Shown here one piece after another: positions 41,924-50,412 of a DNA stretch of 64,000 nt. A program made the position numbers and the translations under genes. Positions within the stretch are counted from its first letter, which is position 1. Each line of letters starts with the position of its first letter. Origin of the DNA: JBEIQE01 sp040376705. Lineage in GTDB: Bacteria; Pseudomonadota; Alphaproteobacteria; UBA2400. The stretch spans positions 15,860 to 79,859 of the forward strand of contig JBEIQE010000012.1 in assembly GCA_040376705.1 (NCBI GenBank). Direction: 5' to 3'. The notes below the pieces were generated by a model that was not told the DNA's origin, made no database searches, and saw only the letters and a list, made by a program, of their open reading frames with translations.

Positions 41924-42823
41924 CTACAGTGTTAAAAACCAGATGGGACGCAAAGGTAGGCGTTGCCTTGCTTTGTCATCAAGCTTGTGGTGATTCTTTA
42001 CCCAGAGATCAATAAACTTATCGAGATCAATCAGGGTTATTGTCCGATTTTCCTGTTGACGCGCATGCTCTTCCGCATCGCGCGTAAATCCACCCGTACA
42101 GAAGAATACGCCAACATCCTTATCGCCAATCAGCGAGATAAATGAGCGTAAGCCATCAACTGCTACCTTTTGGATTTGCCGTTTTACCTGCACTTTAATA
42201 CGCGGTGGCTTGGTGCCTAATGGGTCGTTGCCCGCCAAAATATCAATACCGCCATCTCGGCCCGGAGGTGCAATCCAGCTTACATGGTAATCCATGGCGC
42301 GTAGCAAATCGGCAAACAATTCTTGCACTTCATAGGGCTGCATCGTGGCGAGGTATTTTTCAATTTCCTGCCATGACTGTTCTTCGGCCTGTTCATATGT
42401 AATCGCAGCGCTGGTAACTGTAATCTCTTCCTCAGCCGAGAGGGGCGATGCTGTGTCATCTACCTGCTCGCCTTTAGTTGATAGGCGCCATTCTCGATAA
42501 ATTCTAACTGCCTCTGCATAAAATGCATCAGGATCAGTAAACTTTTTGTGCGCCTCTATGCCCGCATCAGTTACCGACCACACGCCGCGTTGCTTGAGTA
42601 TCCAGCCAGCTTTGCTGCAATCAACAGTACCCCACCTTACAATCGTTTCAAATCGGCGCGTACCGGTGCTTGGGTAGTTTCCCTGCTCGTATTCACTCAT
42701 GGTTGAAGAGTCGGCTAGCGTCTTTAAGGCCTCGCTAACAGGCACACCTTCGGGAGCTTTCATTAAGATCGAGAATAGACTGCGTAAGAGTTCGCCTGTG
42801 CGGCGGCGTGAGGTTTTCGACAT
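41924..42823 (-). CDS. Mrr-type restriction endonuclease
   Basis: 299 residues. An N-terminal Mrr_N winged-helix domain (about 8-105; YPSTGTRRFETIVRWG) is followed by a C-terminal PD-(D/E)xK domain (about 160-290) with RDGGIDILAG (catalytic Asp) and IKVQVKRQ (the Q-x-K motif). Type IV Mrr enzymes cut modified DNA. No methyltransferase is nearby, which fits type IV. GGGAG precedes the ATG. Confidence 0.9.
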   Translation of the reverse strand: MSKTSRRRTGELLRSLFSILMKAPEGVPVSEALKTLADSSTMSEYEQGNYPSTGTRRFETIVRWGTVDCSKAGWILKQRGVWSVTDAGIEAHKKFTDPDAFYAEAVRIYREWRLSTKGEQVDDTASPLSAEEEITVTSAAITYEQAEEQSWQEIEKYLATMQPYEVQELFADLLRAMDYHVSWIAPPGRDGGIDILAGNDPLGTKPPRIKVQVKRQIQKVAVDGLRSFISLIGDKDVGVFFCTGGFTRDAEEHARQQENRTITLIDLDKFIDLWVKNHHKLDDKARQRLPLRPIWFLTL

Positions 42824-42887
42824 AAGTTTGGCTCCCTTACCGCAAGGTTATCGGCTAACGGGAATTAGGCAACAATTTTCGCGCTAA

Positions 42888-43394
42888 CTACCTACGCCGT
42901 TTAAGCAGCACATAATAAGCGCCATCTCCACCATGTTTTTTGGCAGGCGCGATGGCGATGATGAATGGGCGCAGGGCGGCCTCATTCAGCCAGCGTACAG
43001 TAGCAGGTTTTAAAATGCCGCTGCGGCCGGTAATAACCAGCACGCAGCGTCGGCCATTATGAAAACTGAAATGGATGAAGCGGGTAATCGCTTCTTCGGC
43101 CTCATGCCGGGTCATACCGTGTAAATCAATACGCCCCGCAATCGGCAGCTCGCCACTGCGCAGGCGCTTCATCAGGGCCGCGTCGACATCGGCACTTTGG
43201 TGCGCTGTCAGTTCCTTCAGCTGCTGGCGCGGGCGCGGTGCTTCTACAGTGCTGGGCGGAATATAGATATCATCCCCGCGCGGCGGTTTGGGCAGGACCT
43301 TGGCTACCTTCTTCTTAAGTGGCGTAATGCCGGTAGCCACCTTGTGCCATAACTCGATGTCTTTCTCGGTGCGGTCGGGGCTCTTGCGTTTCAT
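42888..43394 (-). CDS. Smr domain protein
   Basis: 168 residues. The disordered basic N-terminus is about 80 residues. The C-terminal Smr domain (about 85-165) has RIDLHGMTRHEA, RCVLVITGRSG and KHGGDGAYYVLLKRR. Smr domains are nicking or RNA/DNA endonucleases, and the DLHGMT and TGRSG motifs are intact. It lies 40 bases after the MltA stop on the same strand. Confidence 0.92.
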   Translation of the reverse strand: MKRKSPDRTEKDIELWHKVATGITPLKKKVAKVLPKPPRGDDIYIPPSTVEAPRPRQQLKELTAHQSADVDAALMKRLRSGELPIAGRIDLHGMTRHEAEEAITRFIHFSFHNGRRCVLVITGRSGILKPATVRWLNEAALRPFIIAIAPAKKHGGDGAYYVLLKRRR

Positions 43395-43434
43395 ATGTCC
43401 AGTCCTGCCGCTTCGCTACTTGAGGACATCGTCA

Positions 43435-44595
43435 TTAATTTGGGCTTACGCTGGTCGGGAGAAGTACAAAGTAGCGCCCGCGGCTTTTCATCAGGCCGGC
43501 GGCATGCTCGGCCTGCTGGCCATGACCCCAGAAGAAATCGCCACGCACCACGCCCTTGATGGCGCCGCCCGTATCCTGCGCGACCAGTAGCCGTTGTAGC
43601 TGGCCGCCCAAGGGGTTTTGCGCATCAAACCACACCGGTACATGATAACCGATAAAGCGGTTATCCACGGCTAAGCTGCGCTGCTCGGTCAGCGGTACAT
43701 TCGCAGCGCCCATCGGCCCGCCGCTATTGGCTGCAGCGCTGAAGAACACGTACGAGCGGTTGGTGTTCATAAGTGCATCGGCCTCAGCCGGATTGGCCTT
43801 GAGCCACGCTCTTATGGTTTGCAGCGATACGTTCTCTGGCGTCAGTGCGCCGCGCGCAATCAGGTTTTTGCCGATAGCAGTATAGATATGCCCGTTCTGT
43901 CCGTTATAGCCGATACGCAGTTCGCCACCCGTATCAAGTGCTACACGGCCCGAGCCCTGCACCTGCACGAAGAAGGCATCTACCGGGTCATCCAGCCATA
44001 CCAGCACTTTGCTGTTGATCATGCCGCCGGTAATCGCCGCGCGGTCTTCATACGGCTTGAGCTGGCCGTTCACGTTGCGGCCGGCAATACGCTGGCCTTT
44101 AAGCTCTTCCCTGAACTCGCCAAGGTCAACCATGATCAGGTCAGCCGGGCGCTCGTACAGCGGGGTCTGGTACGGCCCCTGCTGCGTGAGGCTGCCGCGC
44201 AGCTCGCTCTCGTAATAGCCGGTGAACAGGCCGTCGGTCTTGCCGTTGTCGCTTACGGCCCATGGCTGCAGCTGGCTCTCGAGCAGCTGGCGCAGGCTGG
44301 CTTCAGTGGTCACGCTCTTAAGCGCGGTGCAGAAGGGCTGCCAGTCGCGCGCTAGCCCCATGCGGCCATCTGCCCCCAGGCTACGGTCAGGCGGAATGGC
44401 GCCAAGGCGCTTGCACGATGCGGTGAGGGCAGGCAATGCCTCGATAACATGGTCGGCATTATAACCCGGCAGGTCACTAAAGCGGGCTTGGGTATAGGTG
44501 GCAACGGCGGCTGCGGGGGCTGCGGTCTCGTCATCTTCAAAATACGAGCAGGCAGAAAGCGACAGCAGCAGAGCTAAAGGCAGAAGTTTTTTCAT
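43435..44595 (-). CDS. mltA: MltA-type membrane-bound lytic transglycosylase
   Basis: 386 residues. It is a lipoprotein with lipobox LSAC (Cys at residue 16). The MltA domain (about 95-250: FTGYYESELRGS, then TPLYERPADLI) is followed by a 3D domain (about 290-380) carrying the catalytic Asp in LLVAQDTGGAIKG and the GDFFWG block. It cleaves peptidoglycan to 1,6-anhydro products. Together with Tim44 and Smr, this matches an envelope gene neighbourhood common in alphaproteobacteria. Confidence 0.95.
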   Translation of the reverse strand: MKKLLPLALLLSLSACSYFEDDETAAPAAAVATYTQARFSDLPGYNADHVIEALPALTASCKRLGAIPPDRSLGADGRMGLARDWQPFCTALKSVTTEASLRQLLESQLQPWAVSDNGKTDGLFTGYYESELRGSLTQQGPYQTPLYERPADLIMVDLGEFREELKGQRIAGRNVNGQLKPYEDRAAITGGMINSKVLVWLDDPVDAFFVQVQGSGRVALDTGGELRIGYNGQNGHIYTAIGKNLIARGALTPENVSLQTIRAWLKANPAEADALMNTNRSYVFFSAAANSGGPMGAANVPLTEQRSLAVDNRFIGYHVPVWFDAQNPLGGQLQRLLVAQDTGGAIKGVVRGDFFWGHGQQAEHAAGLMKSRGRYFVLLPTSVSPN

Positions 44596-44661
44596 GCCCG
44601 CAGCTTATAACAGGTTTGCTGTTTATGGAATCAGGCATAGCGAAACAAGCTTGTGCCCAGA

Positions 44662-45327
44662 TTATGCTTCGCTTCTGGTCTCGGAGAGGTGCCAGTTGGG
44701 GTCGAGCGCGCGCATGTTGCGGGTAAAGGTCCACACATCGCGCACTTCACGGCTTTGGGTGGCATCGCCATCTACCACTGTACCGCTGGCGTCCTTGGTG
44801 CACTGGATCTGGTCTGACACAATGCGCACGGTAACGCGCGCCGTGTTGATTACAAGGCTGGCCTCGATGATTTCGGCATCCTTGATGCGCACAACCTTGG
44901 TCTCAAGCTTTTCCTTAGCAGCCTGACGGGCACGAATGGCAGCAGCAAAGCTGTCATATACATCGTCGCTCAGCAGCGGGCGCAGAGTGGGGGTTTCCTC
45001 GGTAGCAAAGGCATTCAAAATAATCTGGAACGCGCCTTTGGCCCCGTTCAGGAATGATTTTTCATTAAAGTTGGCATCAGCCTGCGCAATGAGATCGAGG
45101 CGGCCCTGCAGAGAGTCAGGCGCGCTGCTGCTGCGCGGTTTACTCAGAACCGGCGCATCAATTACATCAACCGGCTGGCTGGTCTGCTCGGCAGGCGGGG
45201 TTTGCAAAGCATAGGGGTTGGGGCGCTTCTGCTCATCGCCATGGCGCTCGCCCAACACACCGCGCAGACGCAGGGCCAGAAAAATTGCAATCGCGGCAAA
45301 AATGATAATATCGAACCAGGCGCTCAC
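44662..45327 (-). CDS. Tim44-like domain protein
   Basis: 221 residues, starting with GTG at 45327 after AAAGGAG. It has one N-terminal membrane helix (about 5-20), a linker (about 30-75) and a Tim44 domain (about 80-215) with FLNGAKGAFQIILNAFA and VWTFTRNMRALDPNWHLSETR (shown in part). In mitochondria Tim44 recruits Hsp70 to the import pore; the bacterial version is membrane-associated, with uncertain function. It is divergent from fxsA. Confidence 0.92.
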   Translation of the reverse strand: MSAWFDIIIFAAIAIFLALRLRGVLGERHGDEQKRPNPYALQTPPAEQTSQPVDVIDAPVLSKPRSSSAPDSLQGRLDLIAQADANFNEKSFLNGAKGAFQIILNAFATEETPTLRPLLSDDVYDSFAAAIRARQAAKEKLETKVVRIKDAEIIEASLVINTARVTVRIVSDQIQCTKDASGTVVDGDATQSREVRDVWTFTRNMRALDPNWHLSETRSEA

Positions 45328-45515
45328 GGTGTGGGTACTCCTTTGATAATACTTGCCGAAGTGGCCGGTAATGTCCAGCGAAACTGCCCTGTTGCTGATC
45401 TGTTTTTTACCCTGCGGCGGCCTGACGCTTTAAAAGCGGTTTGATATTCCCTACTTAAGGCGCTACCTACTCAGGTATACGAATTCTCCGGAAGTACTTG
45501 GCCGAAAGTTCCCAA

Positions 45516-45959
45516 ATGACTTTGCGTCTTTTCATTTTTATCCTGACCCTCGTTGAGGTGGTTACCGTGGTGGCCTGCATCACGCTGCTGGGCTTTTTAT
45601 CCACCCTTGGACTGTGCTTCCTCTCCATGATCATCGGCACTTTACTTTTGCAGCGTCAGGGCCTTGCCACGGCTGAGCGTTTTGTCACCCGTTTGCAGGC
45701 GGGTCAGCCGCCCATGGACGAGGCGTGGGATGGTTTCTGCATTATGGTTGCGGGCATGCTTTTCATTATTCCGGGTCTGGCCACTGATATGCTGGCGCTT
45801 ATCCTGTTGGTACCGCCCATCCGCCGCCTGTTGCGTCAGGTACTTGTGGCTTCAGGCGCAGTGAAGGGCCATTATTGGTTCGACCGCTCGGCAGTGCTTA
45901 ATTCACCCCGCAGTAACGTGATTGATGCCACCTACCGCGACGTGACACCTGAACGATGA
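45516..45959 (+). CDS. fxsA: FxsA family membrane protein
   Basis: 147 residues from the ATG at 45516; a TTG six codons upstream would add an unlikely extension. Helices are at about 3-22 and 25-45, then the FxsA block AWDGFCIMVAGMLFIIPG (about 68-85) and a third helix, ending in a soluble tail. FxsA overproduction relieves exclusion of phage T7 in F+ E. coli; its normal role is unknown. The stop overlaps the tsaD start (ATGA). Confidence 0.9.
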   Translation: MTLRLFIFILTLVEVVTVVACITLLGFLSTLGLCFLSMIIGTLLLQRQGLATAERFVTRLQAGQPPMDEAWDGFCIMVAGMLFIIPGLATDMLALILLVPPIRRLLRQVLVASGAVKGHYWFDRSAVLNSPRSNVIDATYRDVTPER

Positions 45960-46981
45960 GCCTCGCCTTAGCGCTTGAAAGCAGCTGCGATGAAACAGCG
46001 GCTGCTATTGTTAATTCAGATGGTACGGTTTTAAGCTCGATCATCGCATCGCAGCTTGAGGCGCACCGTCCTTATGGCGGCGTGGTGCCCGAAGTGGCCG
46101 CCCGTGCGCATCTCGAGCAGATTGATGTTCTCACCCAGCAGGCGCTTAAAGCCGCCAATGTGCAGTTATCCGAGCTCGACCTGATTGCCTCCACCGCCGG
46201 GCCGGGGCTCATCGGCGGGCTGTTGGTGGCTGTTACCTATGGCCGCGCGCTGGCAGCTGCGCTCAATAAGCCTTGGTATGGCATCAACCACCTTGAGGGC
46301 CATGCGCTTACTGCACGTCTGACCGACAAAGTGCCTTATCCCTTCTTGCTGCTGCTTGTTTCGGGCGGACATACACAGCTGCTGTGGGTTGAGGGTGTGG
46401 GGCAGTATAAGCGCCTTGGCACCACGCTTGATGATGCTGCGGGCGAGTGCTTCGATAAATCGGCCAAACTATTAGGGCTGGGCTACCCCGGTGGCCCAGC
46501 GCTCGAACGCGCTGCTAAAACCGGTAACGCCAAGCGCTTTGATTTGCCACAACCCATGTTGGGCCAACCTAATTTCAATTTCTCGTTTTCCGGCCTTAAA
46601 ACCGCGGTGCGGCATAAGGTGGTCGGTTTGGGCACGCTTACGCCTGAGGATATCAGTGATCTGGCGGCTGGCACGCAAAGCGCGATTGCCAATACTTTGG
46701 CCGACCGTACCCGCCGTGCGCTTGATAGCGTTGTGGGCGCTCAAGCCATTGTGGTGGCGGGCGGTGTGGCGGCGAATGGCGCTGTGCGGGCTGCCTTGCA
46801 GGAAATTGCGCGTAAACGCGATCTGCCCTTCATCGCCCCGCCGCTGAACTTGTGCGGTGATAATGCCGCGATGATCGCCTGGGCCGCGCTGGAGCGGTTT
46901 GAAGCCGGTATCGGTCCTGAGGATGATGGCCACCCGCGCCCGCGCTGGCCGCTCGACCCCACGCAGGCGCATAAGCGCTAG
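45956..46981 (+). CDS. tsaD: tRNA N6-threonylcarbamoyladenosine transferase subunit TsaD
   Basis: 341 residues. TsaD transfers threonylcarbamoyl to A37 of ANN-decoding tRNAs with TsaB and TsaE. ESSCDETAAAIV (about 8-19), the metal-binding NHLEGHALTARL (about 108-119), LLLVSGGHTQLL and the C-terminal VAGGVAANGAVR and PPLNLCGDNAAMIAWA are all intact. The start overlaps the fxsA stop. Confidence 0.97.
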   Translation: MSLALALESSCDETAAAIVNSDGTVLSSIIASQLEAHRPYGGVVPEVAARAHLEQIDVLTQQALKAANVQLSELDLIASTAGPGLIGGLLVAVTYGRALAAALNKPWYGINHLEGHALTARLTDKVPYPFLLLLVSGGHTQLLWVEGVGQYKRLGTTLDDAAGECFDKSAKLLGLGYPGGPALERAAKTGNAKRFDLPQPMLGQPNFNFSFSGLKTAVRHKVVGLGTLTPEDISDLAAGTQSAIANTLADRTRRALDSVVGAQAIVVAGGVAANGAVRAALQEIARKRDLPFIAPPLNLCGDNAAMIAWAALERFEAGIGPEDDGHPRPRWPLDPTQAHKR

Positions 46982-46985
46982 GTTG

Positions 46986-48074
46986 TTATTCGGTTACGCA
47001 ATTGGCATCGCACTGCAAGTCCCACTCAGCGCTCCATGGCTTGAAGGTGAGGGCGATATCTGCATTGGCAGGTGCTGGCGTATAGCTATCGCGCCATGCG
47101 CCGCTGAGCGGCAGATTTGCGGCATCGGGCGCTGAGCCCACGATAGTATCAGGCAAGGTAATATCGGCTGTTTCAGAGAGGTGAATGCGCTCGCCCGAGG
47201 CGGTCATGCCCTCGGTTACCTTGGTAACTGTTACACTGATTCCGGGCAGGGTCAGTCCGCCACGGCGCTGGGCATCGACATGCGCAATGGGATACTGCAA
47301 ATCGCCGGTCTCACTCGCGGTGCCGCTGGTGGTAATTTTAAACCAGCCACCATCTGACGCGGTGCCAGAGCTTACATAAAGCATACTGGCGTTAGCGCTA
47401 TAGCGCGAGCCGTTGAGGATATAGGCTACATCGGCGTCATAAACATCTTTCACGCCGCCGAACTCGGCCACGTAATGGTTGCTGGCTTTGGCAGTACCAT
47501 GCCAGCCAAGGCCAGTGCCTTGCATCGGGGCTGCGTTATCGAGTGGCAGTTCGGGCGCCACATAAGCTGGCGTCTCTGTTTTTTCCGCCTCTGGCGCTGC
47601 GGCTGGTGGTGGCGGGAGAGTATCGATAATCTGGGCAGGGGGCGGTGGCGGCAGGTCCGCTTCGCTATTCTTGCAGTTTACTGCTTCGCTGCTATCACCA
47701 TAACCGGGGAAGAAGAAGCTACGGTTATAGCTCTCGAAGGTGCTGGTAATTACGCCGTTGGCGCTTGAGCCCTCATATGCATCGCAGCCGGCAATTACTT
47801 TCAGGCGTACGCTGTTATTCATGCCGGGGCGGGTCGCGCCGGCATGCTGGGCAGCCGAGCAGATATCGGAATCGGCAGTATAAATATCTGTGCCCCAGAC
47901 ATCTGATATCTCATCCGCCGGGCGGGTAAGGCACATACAGTTCAGTGTTTGCCCAGCCGCTGGTACGGGGTCGAACGCCTCAACCGAAGGGGGGCAGGCA
48001 GGGACATAATCTTCGGCGAAAGCAGGCATGGAAAGCGGCAAAAGCAGTGCAAAAAAGCGAATACCAGAGCGCAT
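46986..48074 (-). CDS. Secreted LCCL-domain protein
   Basis: 362 residues. The second of two adjacent ATGs (48074) is preferred because GGGAGG lies five bases upstream of it. The signal peptide ends AFA (about residue 20). An LCCL domain (about 44-122) has the paired Cys region CMC, VWGTDIYTADSDICSAAQHAG and GSSANGVITSTF. A Pro/Glu linker (about 135-185) and a beta-rich C-terminal domain follow, with Cys pairs at the ends. LCCL domains bind lipids or polysaccharides in animals and are uncommon in bacteria. It is divergent from gpsA. Confidence 0.8.
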   Translation of the reverse strand: MRSGIRFFALLLPLSMPAFAEDYVPACPPSVEAFDPVPAAGQTLNCMCLTRPADEISDVWGTDIYTADSDICSAAQHAGATRPGMNNSVRLKVIAGCDAYEGSSANGVITSTFESYNRSFFFPGYGDSSEAVNCKNSEADLPPPPPAQIIDTLPPPPAAAPEAEKTETPAYVAPELPLDNAAPMQGTGLGWHGTAKASNHYVAEFGGVKDVYDADVAYILNGSRYSANASMLYVSSGTASDGGWFKITTSGTASETGDLQYPIAHVDAQRRGGLTLPGISVTVTKVTEGMTASGERIHLSETADITLPDTIVGSAPDAANLPLSGAWRDSYTPAPANADIALTFKPWSAEWDLQCDANCVTE

Positions 48075-48121
48075 CATAACCTCCCATTGCCGCAAGGCCG
48101 CACAACGTCTAAATTGACGAC

Positions 48122-49129
48122 ATGGATACGTTACACGCAAGTTCTATCGGTGTCATTGGCGCAGGTGCATGGGGAACCGCTTTGGCGGTTACCGCCAGCA
48201 GAGCGGGGCGCAGTGTTGCGCTTTGGGGACGCGATCACGCTGGCCTGATGGACATGGCCTCGCGCGGCGAAAATGCCAAGCATCTGCCCGGCGTACGCCT
48301 CGCGCCCATGCCGCATGTGACCGGCGATCTGGGTAAGGTCGCAGCCAATCATGTCATTCTGCTCGTGGTGCCTGCGCAGGAAATTCGCTCGATAGCCCCT
48401 TTGCTCGCGCTGCATTTGCGCCCGCAGCAGCCGGTGGTGATTTGCGCCAAAGGTATTGAGCGCGGCAGCAATCGCCTGATGAGCGAGCTGGCACGTGACC
48501 TGCTCCCGCAGGCCAAAATTGCCGTACTCTCCGGCCCCACCTTTGCACGCGAAGTGGTACTGGGCTTGCCTACGGCTGTAACACTGGCCTCTGCTGACTT
48601 GGCTTTTGCCACCAGCCTGTGCGGGTTGCTCTCGGGTCGCAGTTTCAGGTGTTATGCCAGTAACGATGTGGTGGGGGTTGAGCTTGGCGGCGCAGTTAAA
48701 AACGTATTGGCGATTGCCTGCGGTATTGCGATGGGCCGCGGTTTGGGCGAGAACGCGCGCGCAGCACTCATCACCCGCGGTCTGGCCGAGTTGCGTCGCT
48801 TGGGCGTAGCCATGGGCGCGCGGCCCGAGACACTTATGGGGTTATCCGGCCTTGGCGATATTACGCTAAGCTGCAACTCGCAGCAGTCGCGCAATTATGC
48901 GCTGGGTTTCAAACTGGGTGAGCGCCAGAGCCTGGCCGATATCGAGGCGGGCGGCCATAAACTGGCTGAAGGGCGCTTTACTGCCAGCGGTCTTGTAAAA
49001 CGGGCTGAAGACATGGGCGTTGATATGCCGATCTGTCAGGCGGTGGATGCGATTTTAAATGATAATGCCGATATCGATCAGCAGATCGCGGGTATTCTCG
49101 CGCGTCCGCTGCGTCCAGAGGAGGCGTAG
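48122..49129 (+). CDS. gpsA: NAD(P)-dependent glycerol-3-phosphate dehydrogenase
   Basis: 335 residues. GpsA reduces dihydroxyacetone phosphate to sn-glycerol-3-phosphate for phospholipids. The nucleotide-binding IGVIGAGAWGTALA, the VICAKGIE strand, VLSGPTFAREV, and the catalytic-Lys region VGGAVKN-like VELGGAVKNVLAIACG with GLGDITLSC are present. It follows the LCCL gene divergently and is immediately followed by the EVE gene. Confidence 0.97.
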   Translation: MDTLHASSIGVIGAGAWGTALAVTASRAGRSVALWGRDHAGLMDMASRGENAKHLPGVRLAPMPHVTGDLGKVAANHVILLVVPAQEIRSIAPLLALHLRPQQPVVICAKGIERGSNRLMSELARDLLPQAKIAVLSGPTFAREVVLGLPTAVTLASADLAFATSLCGLLSGRSFRCYASNDVVGVELGGAVKNVLAIACGIAMGRGLGENARAALITRGLAELRRLGVAMGARPETLMGLSGLGDITLSCNSQQSRNYALGFKLGERQSLADIEAGGHKLAEGRFTASGLVKRAEDMGVDMPICQAVDAILNDNADIDQQIAGILARPLRPEEA

Positions 49130-49543
49130 ATGGCCTATTGGCTGATGAAGTCAGAGCCTTTTGTCTACAGCTGGCAAAAGCTGGTGAAAGACGGCAAAGG
49201 CGGCTGGGACGGTGTGCGCAACCACGTTGCCAAGCGCAACATGATGGACATGAAGATTGGTGATCAGGCGTTCTTCTACCACTCGAACGAGGGGCTGGAG
49301 ATTGTCGGCATCATGAAAATCATCAAGACCGCCTATCCTGACCCGACCGATGAAACCGGCAAGTTTGTAGAAGTTGGCGTAGCCCCAGTGGCGGATATGC
49401 CCAAGCCGGTTACGCTCAAGGCCATCAAGGCCGAGCCGAAGTTAGCCAATATGGCGCTGGTTAAACTCTCGCGCCTATCCGTACAGCCGGTTACAGCTGC
49501 CGAATGGGCGCTGGTGTGCAAAATGGGTGGTTATAAAGCCTGA
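49130..49543 (+). CDS. EVE domain protein
   Basis: 137 residues, a complete EVE domain of the PUA superfamily. MAYWLMKSEPFVYSW at the N-terminus, WDGVRNHVAKRNM, DQAFFYHSNE and IVGIMKIIKTAYPDPT are conserved. EVE domains bind modified bases in RNA or DNA. GAGGAGG just before the ATG couples it to gpsA, whose stop is directly adjacent. It converges with the next gene. Confidence 0.93.
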   Translation: MAYWLMKSEPFVYSWQKLVKDGKGGWDGVRNHVAKRNMMDMKIGDQAFFYHSNEGLEIVGIMKIIKTAYPDPTDETGKFVEVGVAPVADMPKPVTLKAIKAEPKLANMALVKLSRLSVQPVTAAEWALVCKMGGYKA

Positions 49544-50014
49544 TTACTCAGCCGGCTTGAGGTTGGCGTGCGATAGGTTGCCCGGGGTGCTGTCGCTGAT
49601 AATACCGGACATCAGGGCTGGTACGCCGCTCTCTGATGCATTTGAGGCAATCGCTACGGATGTATCGTGGCCAATTTTCTCGAGATCGCAGCGGCCGCCT
49701 TCAAGCTCGCACTCGGCGCGTGCTTCCTGCAGGGCGGCTTCGGCTGTTTCAAAGCCACAGCTGAGGCCGCGCTGGGTTTGTCCCATGGAGCCAACAAAAG
49801 CAAAGTAGCCGCTGTTACGGCAGGTTGAGATCACATTCAGCGGCTGGCCAGCGGCAACTTTGGCAGCGGCATAAGCCTCGTTCAGGTTGGCGCCCATGGC
49901 CCAGCGGGTAACGGGGGTGCCGCGTTCATTGGTTTCGCTCCACACGAGGGCGGCATGGGCAGGCACGCAGGTGAGGGTAAGCATAGAGACGAGGGCGAGA
50001 GAAAAAACGCGCAT
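49544..50014 (-). CDS. Secreted DUF4189-like protein
   Basis: 156 residues from the ATG at 50014, which has GGAG upstream. The signal peptide ends AHA (about residue 21). The mature part has two pairs of Cys, near FVGSMGQTQRGLSCGF and AECELEGGRC, in a pattern like DUF4189 (small repeats of W-x-x-N-x-x-x-A-x-x-A-A and two Cys). The function is unknown. Confidence 0.7.
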   Translation of the reverse strand: MRVFSLALVSMLTLTCVPAHAALVWSETNERGTPVTRWAMGANLNEAYAAAKVAAGQPLNVISTCRNSGYFAFVGSMGQTQRGLSCGFETAEAALQEARAECELEGGRCDLEKIGHDTSVAIASNASESGVPALMSGIISDSTPGNLSHANLKPAE

Positions 50015-50056
50015 GACACAAACTCCGGTGAACGAATCGGTTGCAGTATGGCGCAA

Positions 50057-50311
50057 TCAGGCGGGGCTGGGAAGTGTGCCTTTAGGGGGTGTGCGGCCCG
50101 GCGTTGCAGGTGGCGGGTCGAGCTCATGGCTCAGTTTCTGCAAGGCGCGCCCAGCCTGTGTGGCGCTGGCCGAAAGCATACGGGTCATATCCGCACCCTG
50201 GCCGGGTGTCGCGTGGCCGCAAATCAACTCAAGCCGCTCGAGTGCACTCAGGTGATCACCCTCATACATCGCGCCCATGCGCCTGATCTGCTCGTCCTCT
50301 GGCGTTGACAT
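50057..50311 (-). CDS. Small soluble protein of unknown function
   Basis: 84 residues, helical N-terminal half (EDEQIRRMGAMYEGDHLSAL), then a Pro-rich tail. AGAGGA precedes the ATG at a good distance. It lies directly upstream of the secreted protein on the same strand and is divergent from acsA. Confidence 0.6.
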   Translation of the reverse strand: MSTPEDEQIRRMGAMYEGDHLSALERLELICGHATPGQGADMTRMLSASATQAGRALQKLSHELDPPPATPGRTPPKGTLPSPA

Positions 50312-50412
50312 GATATCCTCTTGCCTTACATGATGATTATGCCAGACTGCTCCTTAAATTGCCGTTAAATTTAATAAAAACAATATGTTAGAGGCGAGGA
50401 AAAGAGGAAACC

